DNA of 64,000 nucleotides, taken from Cupriavidus taiwanensis. Its GTDB lineage: Bacteria; Pseudomonadota; Gammaproteobacteria; Burkholderiales; Burkholderiaceae. The DNA is taken from NCBI RefSeq assembly GCF_900249755.1, contig NZ_LT976854.1, forward strand, positions 622,574 through 686,573, in the 5' to 3' direction. The notes beneath the pieces were generated by a model. It saw only the letters and a program-made list of their open reading frames with translations. It made no database searches and was not told the origin of the DNA. Below, one piece after another: positions 43,164-53,803 of this stretch. Position numbers and translations under genes: made by a program. Each line of letters starts with the position of its first letter. Within the stretch, counting starts at the first letter, position 1.

Positions 43164-43787
43164 TCAGAGCGCGTCGCGCATCGACTGCGCCAGTTCGCGG
43201 TGGCCGCCCGCGTCCAGCGCAGCGGCCACGCCAAGCCGGTCGCGCGCCTCCTTCTGCTGGCTGAGCTTGACCTTGCCCACCAGCGACGTGACGGTAATCT
43301 CGATGCCGACGATGCTGCGCAGCAGTTCGTCAAGGTAATCGGGCGGGGCGTCTCCCATCTTCCACGGCTTCTGCTGGGCCGCCTCGTGCCGCCGCGTCAG
43401 GCGCGCGACCAGCGCGCGCACGAAGCGTTCGTCGTCGCGTACGGCAAGCGTACCGTGCGCGTGCACCACCTCGTAGTTCCAGGTCGGCACCTGGCGGTGC
43501 GCCTCATGCTTGCTCGGGTACCAGTTCGGCGAGATATACGCCTCGGCGCCGCGGAACACCACCATCACCGGCGTGCCGGTCGGGCACCGCTGCCAGACCG
43601 GATTGGCGCGCGCCACGTGGGCGGTAAGCACGCCGTGGGGGCCGGTGCCGGGATCGAATTCGAACGGGATATGGTCGGCATCCAGTCCGTGCGGGCCATG
43701 CGTGACCAGCATGCCCAGCGGGTGCGCGTGGATGATGCGGGCGAGGGCCTCGGGGCGTTGCTCGGCGAAAGCGTCTGGGATGTACAT
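43164..43787 (-). CDS. FMN-binding negative regulator (PaiB-like)
   Basis: 207 residues. MYIPDAFAEQRPEALARIIHAHPLGMLVTHGP and DADHIPFEFD are the family start, with a split-barrel flavin fold expected. Named for B. subtilis PaiB; the enzyme function is unclear. It is divergent from a MocR gene, 83 bp apart, an arrangement that is common in proteobacteria, so the two likely work together. Confidence 0.9.
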   Translation of the reverse strand: MYIPDAFAEQRPEALARIIHAHPLGMLVTHGPHGLDADHIPFEFDPGTGPHGVLTAHVARANPVWQRCPTGTPVMVVFRGAEAYISPNWYPSKHEAHRQVPTWNYEVVHAHGTLAVRDDERFVRALVARLTRRHEAAQQKPWKMGDAPPDYLDELLRSIVGIEITVTSLVGKVKLSQQKEARDRLGVAAALDAGGHRELAQSMRDAL

Positions 43788-43870
43788 CGCGGGGACTTGG
43801 GGACGGTTGGATGCTCGATACTTTCGCCGACAACTGGCACAATCGGAAGGTCCAGTTTCCGGGAATTTGC

Positions 43871-45352
43871 ATGGGCCAGTTAGACCAGCCCGCCGGCTCG
43901 CGGCCGGGCGCCGCGGGCGCGGGACGTCGCATCTACGACCTGCTGCGCGCCCAGATCGCCGACGGCACGCTGCCGCCGGGCGCGCCGGCGCCGTCCACGC
44001 GCGGCCTGGCGGCCGAGCTGGGGGTCTCGCGCACCACCGTGACCGCGGCCTACGAACAGCTTGCGGCCGAGGGCTTCCTGGTCACGGCCAGGGGGCGGGC
44101 GGCCCGGATTGCCAGCCCGCTGGCGGCTTCCACCCCCGCGATGCCGGCCGCCGCGCGCCCAGCCACCGCGGAGCCGGTGCTGTCGCGGCAGGGCCGTCGC
44201 GTGGCGGCAATGGCCCTGCCGGCCCCGCCGTCGGAACCGGTCCGCTTCGATTTCCTGTACGGCGCGGTGGCCTGGCGCGACTTCCCCGCGCTGGCCTGGC
44301 GGCGCGCGTGGCAGGCCGAGCTGCTGCGCCAGCAGGACAGCCTGTGCTACGCCGCGCCCGAAGGCGAGGCCTCGCTGCGGCGCGCGCTGCAGGGCTATCT
44401 GCGCCGCGCCCGCGGGCTGGCCTGCGATGCCGGGCAGATCGTGGTGGTGCATGGCTCGCAGCAGGCCATCGACCTGTGCGCGCGGCTGCTGCTGGATGAC
44501 GGCGATGCCTTCGCCTTCGAAGACCCGGGCTACCTGATGGCCAGGCGCTGCTTCGAAGCCACCGGCGCCGGCTGCGTGCCGGTGCCGGTGGACGGGCATG
44601 GCATGGATGCCGCCAGCCTGCCGGCGGATGGCCGGGTACGGCTGGCCTACGTGACGCCGTCGCACCAGTTCCCGCTGGGCGGCGTGCTGCCGATCGGCCG
44701 GCGCCAGGCCCTGCTGGACTGGGCCCGGCGCCATGACGCATGGATCGTCGAGGACGACTACGACGGCGAGTTCCGCTACGGCCAGCGGCCGATCGACACG
44801 CTGCGCGCGATCGACACCGATGGCCGCGTGATCTATGTCGGCACCTTTTCCAAGGCGCTGTCGCCGCAGCTGCGGCTGGGCTACCTGGTGCTGCCGCCGC
44901 AACTGGTGCCCGTGTTCCGGCAGGCCAAGCGGCTGGCTGACCGCCACGCGCCCGTGCTGGAGCAGCGCGTGCTGGCCGCGCTGATCGACAGCGGTGCCTA
45001 TGAACGCCACGTCCGCCGCATGCGCCGCGAGAACGAGCGCCGCCGCGCGGCGCTGCTCGATGGCATTGCGCGCCACCTGCCGGGCGATGCCGAGGTCAGC
45101 GGCACCGCCGCCGGGCTGCACGTGGTGCTGTGGCTGCCGTCGCTGCGGCCGCAAGACGAGCCGGCGCTGGTGGCCGCCGCGCGCCGCCACGGCGTGGGGG
45201 TCTATCCGGTCTCGGCGCTGTATGCGCGCCCGCATGGGCCCGGCCGGCCCCGCGCGGCCGGCCTGGTGCTGGGCTACGCCAGCCTGACGACGGCGCAGAT
45301 CGAGCAGGGTGTGCGCGTGCTCGGCACTGTGGTTGCGACGATGGCGCAATGA
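43871..45352 (+). CDS. MocR/PdxR-type GntR-aminotransferase regulator
   Basis: 493 residues. N-terminal winged helix of GntR type (APSTRGLAAELGVSRTTVTAAYEQLAAEGFL, residues 37-67), then a fold-type I aminotransferase domain with the YVGTFSKALSPQLRLGYLV segment near 325, whose Lys binds PLP. Such proteins sense PLP or amines and are used as activators. Divergent from the PaiB-like gene, its likely target. Bug receptor gene follows on the same strand, 160 bp later. Confidence 0.92.
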   Translation: MGQLDQPAGSRPGAAGAGRRIYDLLRAQIADGTLPPGAPAPSTRGLAAELGVSRTTVTAAYEQLAAEGFLVTARGRAARIASPLAASTPAMPAAARPATAEPVLSRQGRRVAAMALPAPPSEPVRFDFLYGAVAWRDFPALAWRRAWQAELLRQQDSLCYAAPEGEASLRRALQGYLRRARGLACDAGQIVVVHGSQQAIDLCARLLLDDGDAFAFEDPGYLMARRCFEATGAGCVPVPVDGHGMDAASLPADGRVRLAYVTPSHQFPLGGVLPIGRRQALLDWARRHDAWIVEDDYDGEFRYGQRPIDTLRAIDTDGRVIYVGTFSKALSPQLRLGYLVLPPQLVPVFRQAKRLADRHAPVLEQRVLAALIDSGAYERHVRRMRRENERRRAALLDGIARHLPGDAEVSGTAAGLHVVLWLPSLRPQDEPALVAAARRHGVGVYPVSALYARPHGPGRPRAAGLVLGYASLTTAQIEQGVRVLGTVVATMAQ

Positions 45353-45512
45353 ACCGGCCGGTGCGCCCGGCCGCGCATGCCGGGCGATTCTGCCAATGAC
45401 ATTGAACAGAACGGCAATTGGCCGGCCTGGCGCAACGCTCTAAGGTCTGTCGAAAACGACCGCAGCCGGCACACCGGGCGGCAACACAAGAACGGCAACC
45501 AGGAGACAGCGC

Positions 45513-46511
45513 ATGGCGATCACAAAGCGTGGAAGGGGCGGGCGTCTGCTATCGGTCATGGCCAGGGCCATGGCGGCAATGGCGATCTGCGCGGCGGCAG
45601 TGCCGGCCGCGATGGCGGCGGGGGAGTTCCCGGCCAAGCCGATCGAGTTCTGGATTCCGTTCCCGCCGGGCGGTCCCACCGACGGCTCGCTGCGCACGCT
45701 GCTGGCGGCCGCCGGCAAGGAGCTGGACCAGCGCGTGGTGCCGATCAACAAGCCCGGTGCGGGCGCCACGCTGGCCGCGCAGGTGATGTCCCAGACCGCG
45801 GCGCCGAACGGCTACACGCTGTCGATGGTGGCGGCCAATATCTTCCGCATGCCGCACCTGCAAAAGACGCCATACGACCCGCTCAAGGACTTTACCTACA
45901 TCATCGGCCTGACCAACTACCGCTATGGCCTGGTGGTGCGCGCGGACGCGCGCTGGAAGACGCTGGAAGAATTTATTGCCTACGCCAAAGCGAACCCCGG
46001 CAAAGTGACCTACGGTGCCGTCGGCATCGGCAGTTCGGGGCATATCTCGATGGAAAAGCTCGGCCGTGCCGCCGGCGCGAAATTCACCTTCGTGCCCTAC
46101 AAGGGCGGTGCCGAGGAAATGATGGCGCTGCTGGGCGGCGATATCGACGCGGTGCTGGACCCGGGCTGGGGCCAATATGCCGTCGCCGGCAAGGTGCGGG
46201 CGCTGGCCATCGTCGGCGACACGCGCTTTGCGCGCTTCAAGGACGTGCCGACGCTGAAGGAGCGGGGCTACGACATCAGCGCCAGCTCGCTGGTGGGCAT
46301 CGTCGGCCCGCGCGGCATGGACCCGGCGGTGGTCAGGAAGCTGCACGATGCGTTCTTCCGCGCCGCGCAGGATCCCGCCTACCTGCGCTCGCTCGAGGCC
46401 ATCGACCTGGAACCGGTGCACCTCAACAGCGCCGACTACGCCAGGTTCGCGGCGGAACAGTTCGAGCGCGAAAAGCGCGTGGTGCAGCAACTGGATATCA
46501 GCCTGCAGTGA
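45513..46511 (+). CDS. Bug-type tripartite tricarboxylate receptor
   Basis: 332 residues, with a longer signal region (1-41, ending AAMAAGEFPAK) and the family parts IEFWIPFPPGGPTDGSLRT, INKPGAGATLAAQVMS and NGYTLS. The ligand loop reads GGPTDG. It is an orphan: no membrane subunits and no enzyme genes touch it. GGAGA precedes the ATG by 9 nt. Confidence 0.9.
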   Translation: MAITKRGRGGRLLSVMARAMAAMAICAAAVPAAMAAGEFPAKPIEFWIPFPPGGPTDGSLRTLLAAAGKELDQRVVPINKPGAGATLAAQVMSQTAAPNGYTLSMVAANIFRMPHLQKTPYDPLKDFTYIIGLTNYRYGLVVRADARWKTLEEFIAYAKANPGKVTYGAVGIGSSGHISMEKLGRAAGAKFTFVPYKGGAEEMMALLGGDIDAVLDPGWGQYAVAGKVRALAIVGDTRFARFKDVPTLKERGYDISASSLVGIVGPRGMDPAVVRKLHDAFFRAAQDPAYLRSLEAIDLEPVHLNSADYARFAAEQFEREKRVVQQLDISLQ

Positions 46512-46691
46512 TCACCGCGCCGCTGGCTGCACTGTCTTAGTGCGGGGCGTTCAGGCGCTGGCATGCGCGGCTGCGGCAAGCGCCGCTTCTTTGGTACGCT
46601 GAAGGGGTACCTGCCGCTGCCATTCCTGCATGCCCCCTGAGCGCGGGCGACTGTTGCACTCCCCCGGCTGGCAGCGGCCCAAGGAGTGATC

Positions 46692-47015
46692 ATGCAAGAG
46701 CTGACCTTTAGCGCCCTGCTGTACCGCTATTTCTTCTTCGGCTGGCTGTTCCGCGACGCCAGCCGCGGCAACCGCGCCGAACGCACGCGCGCCTGGCACT
46801 TCAACCAGGCGCGCGCGCATTGGCTGCTGACCTACATGCGGCGCTGGCTCTGGTGCGGCGTGTTCTTCTACGGGCTCGGCAGCGCGGTCGAGCTGATGCT
46901 TGCAGCGCCGGCACTGTCGGCGCTTTTCTATGTGCCCGGCGCGCTGTGCGTGCCGGTCAACGTCGTCATCGGCGTGTTGTGGCTGGGCCTGAAGACGCTG
47001 CCCGGGCCGCTGTGA
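46692..47015 (+). CDS. Small membrane protein of unknown function
   Basis: 107 residues, two likely membrane segments (near 55-75 and 82-103) and a charged, amphipathic N-terminal half. AAGGAG lies 6 nt before the ATG. Its stop is 2 bp before the AadA-like gene, so the two are co-transcribed. I do not recognise a family. Confidence 0.65.
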   Translation: MQELTFSALLYRYFFFGWLFRDASRGNRAERTRAWHFNQARAHWLLTYMRRWLWCGVFFYGLGSAVELMLAAPALSALFYVPGALCVPVNVVIGVLWLGLKTLPGPL

Positions 47016-47017
47016 AC

Positions 47018-47836
47018 ATGGTGGCCGCATCCCTGCCTGCTGACATCGCCCGGCAAGTCCGGCTGGCGCTGGCCGTGATCGAACGGCATCTGGCCGGCAC
47101 CCTGCTGTCCGTCCACCTGTTCGGCTCGGCGCTCGACGGCGGGCTCAGGCCTCGCAGCGATATCGACCTGCTGGTGACCACGCGCGCCATTCCCGGCGAC
47201 GCCGTGCGGCAAGCGCTGCTGCGCGAGCTGCTGGAGGTCTCCGCGCCGCCGGGCAACGGTGGGCCGTGGCGGCCGCTGGAGATCACCGTGGTGGCGCGCG
47301 GCGAAGTGGTGCCCTGGCGCTATCCGGCCACGCGCGAGCTTCAGTTCGGCGAATGGCTGCGCCAGGACATCCGGGCCGGCGTGTTCGAGGCCCGGATGCC
47401 GGATCACGATCTCGCCATCCTGCTGAGCCAGGTGCGCCAGCACAGTACCGCGCTGCTTGGCCCGCCGGCGACGACCTGCTTCGAACCCGTGCCCTGGCAG
47501 GACTTCATCGCTGCGCTGACCGACACCGTCGCGCAGTGGCAGACCGACAGCGACTGGGCCGGCGACGAGCGCAACGTGGTGCTGGCGATGGCGCGGATCT
47601 GGTACAGCGCCGCCACCGGCCGGATCGCGCCGAAGGACGTGGCGGCGGCCTGGGTGCTGGAGCGCCTGCCGGCCACGCATCGGCCGCTGCTGGCAGCGGC
47701 GCGGGCGTCGTACCTGTCGGGCGGGCCGGACGATCCGGTGCTGCGCAGCCCCGCGACCGCGGCGTTCATGCGTTACGCCGCAGGCGTTGTCAGCGAACTG
47801 CTGGCGCAGCCGGCGGGGTCGAGCGCCCCACGCTGA
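47018..47836 (+). CDS. AadA-type aminoglycoside nucleotidyltransferase (ANT(3'')-like)
   Basis: 272 residues, like AadA (about 260). SVHLFGSALDGGLRPRSDIDLLVTTR (residues 28-53) carries the nucleotidyl-transfer Asp pair; PWRYPATRELQFGEWLRQDI, LAILLSQVRQHS and DWAGDERNVVLAMARIWYSA follow the AadA pattern closely. Such enzymes adenylate streptomycin and spectinomycin. It is chromosomal in style, with local GC and no integron attC or cassette neighbour, so it seems to be intrinsic. Whether it gives resistance is not known. Confidence 0.85.
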   Translation: MVAASLPADIARQVRLALAVIERHLAGTLLSVHLFGSALDGGLRPRSDIDLLVTTRAIPGDAVRQALLRELLEVSAPPGNGGPWRPLEITVVARGEVVPWRYPATRELQFGEWLRQDIRAGVFEARMPDHDLAILLSQVRQHSTALLGPPATTCFEPVPWQDFIAALTDTVAQWQTDSDWAGDERNVVLAMARIWYSAATGRIAPKDVAAAWVLERLPATHRPLLAAARASYLSGGPDDPVLRSPATAAFMRYAAGVVSELLAQPAGSSAPR

Positions 47837-47917
47837 GGGCCGATACCGCTGCGGACACGCTGACGCCGGTCCGCCGCCGCCAACGGCGTGGCTTGCGCTC
47901 TGCTATGGTTAACTGGC

Positions 47918-47959
47918 CCGTCCGCCACGCGCGCCGGCCCATGCCGGCGCCACGGACGG
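47918..47959 (+). promoter_or_regulatory. Imperfect long hairpin in 5' region of DUF5666-like gene
   Basis: CCGTCCG ... GCCGGC CCAT GCCGGC ... CGGACGG: inner perfect 6-bp stem (47933-47938 / 47943-47948), outer perfect 7-bp stem (47918-47924 / 47953-47959), with a bulge between. It lies 35 bp before the ATG of the exported protein and could affect its expression, or end the upstream transcript. Confidence 0.4.
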
Positions 47960-47994
47960 TGGCCCACGGCAACACCGCAACCAGGGAGAACGGC

Positions 47995-48582
47995 ATGAAA
48001 ACCGGCAAGCTATTGGTGGCGGCGGCGCTTGCCGCCGCGTCCGGCATGGCGATGGCGCAACCCGAGACCCGCGTTGACTCGGTTGCCGGCGTGGGCGCGT
48101 CGCGCACTACCGGCACGGTCAAGGCCACGGCCACGGTGGTGGGGATCGACGCCGCCACGCGCACCATCACCCTGAAGGACGAGCAGGGCAAGGTCACCGA
48201 CGTGCAGGTGGGCGACGACGTGCGCAATTTCGGGCAGCTGCGCGTGGGCGACGCGGTCACGGCCGAGTACACGCAGGCCTTGTCGGTCAGCCTGAACCGG
48301 CAGAGCGGCATCCGCTCCAGCAGCGAGCGCGAGATTGCCCAGCGCGCCGCGCCCGGCGCCAGGCCGGGCGGCATGGTGGGGCGCGAGGTGACGGTCACCG
48401 CGGACGTGGTGGCGGTCGACACCAACACCGGCATGGTCACGCTGAAGGGCCCGCGCGGCCGGACGGTGGACGTGCATGTCGCCGACCCGAAGCAGCTGAA
48501 GGCGGTCCGCGCCGGCGAGCAGGTGCAGGCGGTCTACACCGAGGCGATGGCGATCTCGGTGACGCCGCGCAATACGCGCTGA
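47995..48582 (+). CDS. Exported protein with DUF5666-like domains
   Basis: 195 residues. A signal peptide (ending SGMAMAQP) leads to two repeats of a beta-rich unit: TATVVGIDAATRTITLKDEQGKVTDVQVGDDVRNF and VTADVVAVDTNTGMVTLKGPRGRTVDVHVADPKQL. Both have the VxxIDxxxxTITL pattern of small OB-like domains common in secreted bacterial proteins. Function is unknown. GGGAGAA precedes the ATG. The gene stands alone. Confidence 0.72.
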   Translation: MKTGKLLVAAALAAASGMAMAQPETRVDSVAGVGASRTTGTVKATATVVGIDAATRTITLKDEQGKVTDVQVGDDVRNFGQLRVGDAVTAEYTQALSVSLNRQSGIRSSSEREIAQRAAPGARPGGMVGREVTVTADVVAVDTNTGMVTLKGPRGRTVDVHVADPKQLKAVRAGEQVQAVYTEAMAISVTPRNTR

Positions 48583-48599
48583 TGGCTGGCTGCAGCCGG

Positions 48600-49670
48600 C
48601 TACATCACGCGCCCGAACCACCACAGCGACAACAGCCCCGCGCACGCCGCCAGCAGCGCGCCCAGCGCGGCGAACAGCGCGGTGATCTCGACCTGGCTGC
48701 GCTTGTCGAATGCCAGCCGCGCGTTCAGCGCGCGGTACACCCGTTTCAGTTCGGTGGCGTCTTCCAGGCGGAAGTACTCGGCCCCGGTGGCATCGGCGAC
48801 TTCCTTCAGCACCTTCTCGTCCAGCTTCACGCGGGCCGACCAGCCGTCGACCGACAGCACTACCCCGTCGGTGGTGCCCACGCCCACGGTATAGACGCGC
48901 ACGCCATGCTCGGCGGCAAGCTGCGCCGCACGCAGCGCGGCCGGGCCGGCGTTGCTTTCGCCGTCGGAGAACAGCACGATCGCGCCGGAGGTATAGGAGC
49001 CCGGCTTCACCGGCTCGGCGTCGGCGGGAGGGCTGGCCAGCGCCCGCGGTTTCTTCGGCGGCGGGGTGTCGTCGTTCATCAGCCGCTCGGCATCGGCGGT
49101 GACCTCGGGCAACAGCGTGGTCAGCGCAATCAGCAGGCCGTTGCCCAGCGCGGTGCCGCCTTGCGGCTGCAGGCGTTCGATGGCGGTGGCCACCGCCTCC
49201 CTGGCGCGGGTGGGGGCCTGCGTCACGGCGGCGGTGCCGGCCATGGCCACCACGCCGACGCTGACGCCCGCGGGTTGCGCGTCCAGCAGCACGGTGGCGG
49301 CCTGCTGCGCAGCGCCCAGGCGGCTCGGCTTGACATCCTGGGCGCGCATGCTGCCGGACAGGTCCAGCACCATCACCACGGTCTCGATGCGAGAGGGCAG
49401 CATCATCACGGCCTGGGGCCGTGCGATCGCCGCGATCAGTGCGGCCAGCGCCAGCAGGATCAACATGGGCGCCACGTGGCGGCGCCAGCCTGCGCCGCTG
49501 CCAGTGGCAACGCCCGCTATCTTCAGCGCCGGATAGTGCACGGCCGCGCGCCGCCTGCGCCGGTCGAGCCAGACATAGCCCGCCGCCAGCACCCCGACCA
49601 GCGCGAACAGCCACAGCATGCCCGGCCACAGGAAGCTGAACACAGGCAGGCGGCTGAGCGCGTCGATCAT
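48600..49670 (-). CDS. VWA domain protein (BatB-like)
   Basis: 356 residues. N-terminal membrane segments (near 12-32 and 58-80), a von Willebrand A domain with MIDAS DLSGSM near residue 105 and ALSDGES-type FSDGESNAG near 250, and a C-terminal membrane segment. It overlaps the DUF58 gene by 4 bp (ATGA). In Bat-type systems VWA proteins are inner membrane parts facing the periplasm and work with a MoxR ATPase. Confidence 0.87.
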   Translation of the reverse strand: MIDALSRLPVFSFLWPGMLWLFALVGVLAAGYVWLDRRRRRAAVHYPALKIAGVATGSGAGWRRHVAPMLILLALAALIAAIARPQAVMMLPSRIETVVMVLDLSGSMRAQDVKPSRLGAAQQAATVLLDAQPAGVSVGVVAMAGTAAVTQAPTRAREAVATAIERLQPQGGTALGNGLLIALTTLLPEVTADAERLMNDDTPPPKKPRALASPPADAEPVKPGSYTSGAIVLFSDGESNAGPAALRAAQLAAEHGVRVYTVGVGTTDGVVLSVDGWSARVKLDEKVLKEVADATGAEYFRLEDATELKRVYRALNARLAFDKRSQVEITALFAALGALLAACAGLLSLWWFGRVM

Positions 49671-50681
49671 GCTGCGCCCCTGGTCATGTTCGCGGCCCTG
49701 GCGCTGCCTTGCTGGCGCCGGCGCTGGCGCGCGAAGCTCAGCAGGGCCAGGTCGAGCCGGGCGTAGGTCGACAGCGTCAGGCATGCGACCCCGGCGCGGG
49801 CGAAGGCCTGGCGCAGCTCCGCCTCGCGCGCTTCGGCGGCGGCGGCGAAGCGCTTGCGGAAGGACGGGTCGTGCGTATCGACGAACAGCTGCTCGCCGGT
49901 TTCCGCATCCTGCAGCACCACCAGCCCCAGATCCGGCAACGCGGTTTCGAGGGGATCGACCAGCCGCACCGCGACCACTTCATGCCGCCGCGCCAGCATG
50001 CCCAGCGATGCCTGCCAGCCCGGCGCGCTGATGAAATCCGACACCACGAATACCACCGAGCGCCGCCTTGCCACCGCGCGGGCGCGTTCGAGCAGGTCGC
50101 GCAGGCGGGTGTCGCCCGGCGATGCCGCCGGCGTGGCGCGCATGCGGTGCAGCAGGTGCAGCAACTGGCGGCGCCCGGCGCGGGGGGGTACCACGGTGGC
50201 GTCCACATCGGTGGCGCCGCCGTACAGTACGGCGCCTACCCGGTTGCCATAGCGCGTCAGCAGCAGCGCCATGACCGTGGTGAAGTCGCTCAGCAGGTCG
50301 CGCTTGCGCACGCTGCCCGAGCCGAAGTCGATCGATCCGCTCAGGTCCAGCAAGAACCAGGCCGCGACTTCGCGGTCTTCCTGGTACTCGCGCACATGGG
50401 GCGTCTGCAGCCGCGCGGTCACGTTCCAGTCGATGTGGCGCACGTCGTCGCCGGGATGGTATTCGCGCAGGTCGGCAAGGTCCAGGCCGAAGCCGCGGAA
50501 CAGCGTGCGGTAGTCGCCTTGCAGCAGCCCGTCGAGGCGGCGCACCACGGTCCATTCCAGCCGGCGCAGCAGGGCGTCGGTCTGACTGGAGCCGACGCCG
50601 GCCAGCGCCACGCCCGCGGGCTCTCCGCCGGGCATGGTGGCAGGGGTGGCGCCGCCCGCCTGGTCCGGGGCGTCCCGGCGC

Positions 50682-50701
<20 letters not shown>
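49667..50701 (-). CDS. DUF58 domain protein
   Basis: 344 residues. The DUF58 hallmark sits near residues 75-90 (REYHPGDDVRHIDWNVTAR) followed by EYQEDREVAAWFLLDLSGS, which resembles a degenerate VWA fold. It links the MoxR ATPase to the VWA subunit. It overlaps the moxR gene by 20 bp and the VWA gene by 4 bp, so the three are one operon. Confidence 0.9.
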
Positions 50702-51692
<991 letters not shown>

Positions 51693-51703
51693 AGGTCCTC
51701 GCT

Positions 51704-52624
51704 TCAGAAGGGGGAAGATCCGATGGATACGCCGGCGCTTTCGATCGTGGTGGCGAAGCCGATGCCGATGAAAGTGCCGCTATTGCCGGGATTGAGGATG
51801 GCGGTGACGATGCCCACCACCTCGCCGCTCATGTTCACCAGCGGGCCGCCCGAATTGCCCGGGTTGACCGCGGCGTCGAACTGGATCAGCTTGTCGAGCG
51901 TGCGCTTGTTGTCCGGCGCGACGAACTCGCGGTCCAGCCCCGACACCACGCCGGCGGACACCGACGGGCCGATGCCGAACGGAAAGCCGACCGCGACCAC
52001 CTCGGAACCCGGCATCAGGTCGCGGCTGGAACCGAGCGTGGCCGCGGGCAGGTCGTCGGGTATCGACTTGGCCTGGAGCACGGCCAGGTCTTTCTCGGGA
52101 ATCGCCTGCAGCAGGGTCGCCTCGGAGGTGTGGCCGTCGTGGAAGGTCAGCTCCAGCCGGCGCGCTCCGGCGACCACGTGAAGGCTGGTAAGGATCACGC
52201 CGCGCTCGGTCACCACCACGCCCGAGCCGATGTGGCGCGATTCGGGTGTGTTTTCGGCGCTGTTGCCGGGCGGGCGCTCGTTGGGCAGCGGCGGGACGGT
52301 CGGGGCGGGGGGAGTCGAGGGGGAAGATTCGGGCGGCGTGGCCGGGGCGTCACGCCCGGCCTGCGGCGCGGAAGCCGCATCGGCGGATTTCTCCGGCGCG
52401 GGGAAGTTGCGGATTTCGACCACCGATTCACGCACCGCCTCGGCCGCCATCGCGGTGCGCGAGGGCAGGGGCTTGGTCTCCAGCGTGTGCAGCACGGCCG
52501 CGTCGATGTCCTTCTGCGTCAGCGCGCGCACCTTGGGCTGCATCAGCCACGCCGAGCCCACGCCGGCGGCAAGAACCAGCGCGACGGCCGCCGAGACCCA
52601 CCCGTAGATCGTCACCCGCTTCAT
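51704..52624 (-). CDS. S1C family trypsin-like serine protease (DegP type without PDZ)
   Basis: 306 residues. A membrane anchor (residues 8-27) is followed by a Pro/Ser-rich linker (75-130), then the trypsin fold. Catalytic residues fit His in TSLHVVAGARR, Asp in EKDLAVLQ, Ser in NPGNSGGPLV. No PDZ domain follows. It is expected in the periplasm, held by its anchor, and starts the moxR operon. A protease next to MoxR/VWA is not standard. Confidence 0.9.
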   Translation of the reverse strand: MKRVTIYGWVSAAVALVLAAGVGSAWLMQPKVRALTQKDIDAAVLHTLETKPLPSRTAMAAEAVRESVVEIRNFPAPEKSADAASAPQAGRDAPATPPESSPSTPPAPTVPPLPNERPPGNSAENTPESRHIGSGVVVTERGVILTSLHVVAGARRLELTFHDGHTSEATLLQAIPEKDLAVLQAKSIPDDLPAATLGSSRDLMPGSEVVAVGFPFGIGPSVSAGVVSGLDREFVAPDNKRTLDKLIQFDAAVNPGNSGGPLVNMSGEVVGIVTAILNPGNSGTFIGIGFATTIESAGVSIGSSPF

Positions 52625-52698
52625 CGCAGCCCCCGAGGTCCCGTCCCGCCGTGGAAAATACAGTACCATCCTCTTAACCACGCGCCAAGGAGCAGGGC

Positions 52699-53760
52699 AT
52701 GCAGTTTCTCTGGCCGCAGATGCTCTGGTTGCTGCTTGTGCTTCCGGTGCTGGCAGCCGCTTACCTGTACCTGCTCGCGCGGCGCAAGAAGGCGGCGCTG
52801 CTGTATGCAAGCCTTGCATTGCCGCGCGCCGCGCTGGGCCCGCGCCAACGCCTGCGGCGCCACATTCCCCCGTTGCTGTTTTTCTTCGCGCTGGCCGCGG
52901 CGCTGCTGGCGTGCGCGCGTCCCAGCGCGACCATCACCTTGCCGGCCGACACCGTGACCCTGGTGCTGGCGATGGACACCTCGCGCAGCATGGAGGCCGC
53001 CGACGTGCCGCCCAACCGCATCAGCGCCGCCCAGCAGGCCGCCCGCGACCTGGTGGTGGGGCTGCCGGCCAGCGTGCGGCTGGGCATCGTCTCCTTTGCC
53101 GGCACCGCCGCGGTGGTGCTGCCGCCCACCGACAACCGGCAAGACATGCTCGACGCGATCGAGCGCTTCCAGCTGCAGCGCGGCACCGCCACCGGCAGCG
53201 GCCTGTTCCAGGCGCTGGCGGTGCTGTTTCCGGAAGACGGCATCGACCTCGAAGTGATCCTGTTCGGCAGCCGCACCGACCGCGCCGGACGCGGCACATC
53301 GCTGGACGAGGCCGCCGCCGCCGATGCCGCACGCCGGCGCGAGCAGAGCCAGCAGGCGGCGCAACCCGGCTCATACCGCCACGGCGCGGTGATCCTGCTC
53401 AGCGACGGCCGCCGCACCACCGGCCCGGACCCTCTCGACGCCGCGCGCATGGCCGCGCAGCGCGGCGTGCGCGTCTACACCGTCGGCTTCGGCTCGCCCC
53501 AGGTCACGGGCGCGCCGGAATCCAGCCTGTCCTACTTCATGCAGCTCGACGAGCCTGCGCTGCGCGCGGTCGCCACCATCACCGGCGGCGAATACTTCCA
53601 CGCGGGCACGGCGGCCGACCTGAGCCAGGTCTACCGCCAGCTCAGCGCGCGCTTTGCGCTGGAGCGCCGGGAAACCGAGCTGGGTGCCTTGTTCGCCGCC
53701 GGCTCGGTGCTGTTGCTGGCGGTGGCTTGCGGGTTGTCGATGTTGTGGTTCAGGCGGTGA
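52699..53760 (+). CDS. VWA domain protein (BatA-like), divergent
   Basis: 353 residues. Membrane segments near 6-24 and 52-72, VWA domain with MIDAS DTSRSM near 93, ILLSDGRRTTGPDPL near 232 and a final membrane segment (335-352). Its layout matches the VWA protein at 48.6 kb, and the two share a fold and likely a membrane complex. It lies on the other strand, 74 bp from the protease start, so both sides share one promoter region. Confidence 0.88.
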   Translation: MQFLWPQMLWLLLVLPVLAAAYLYLLARRKKAALLYASLALPRAALGPRQRLRRHIPPLLFFFALAAALLACARPSATITLPADTVTLVLAMDTSRSMEAADVPPNRISAAQQAARDLVVGLPASVRLGIVSFAGTAAVVLPPTDNRQDMLDAIERFQLQRGTATGSGLFQALAVLFPEDGIDLEVILFGSRTDRAGRGTSLDEAAAADAARRREQSQQAAQPGSYRHGAVILLSDGRRTTGPDPLDAARMAAQRGVRVYTVGFGSPQVTGAPESSLSYFMQLDEPALRAVATITGGEYFHAGTAADLSQVYRQLSARFALERRETELGALFAAGSVLLLAVACGLSMLWFRR

Positions 53761-53803
53761 TCACGGCGTTCACCTCGGTCGCGGGTCGCTGACGACATGC
53801 GCT

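Noticed and set aside
47018-47836. Integron gene cassette
   Set aside because: No attC-like imperfect repeat or integrase lies near; GC and codon use match the neighbours, and the upstream gene is spaced like an operon partner.
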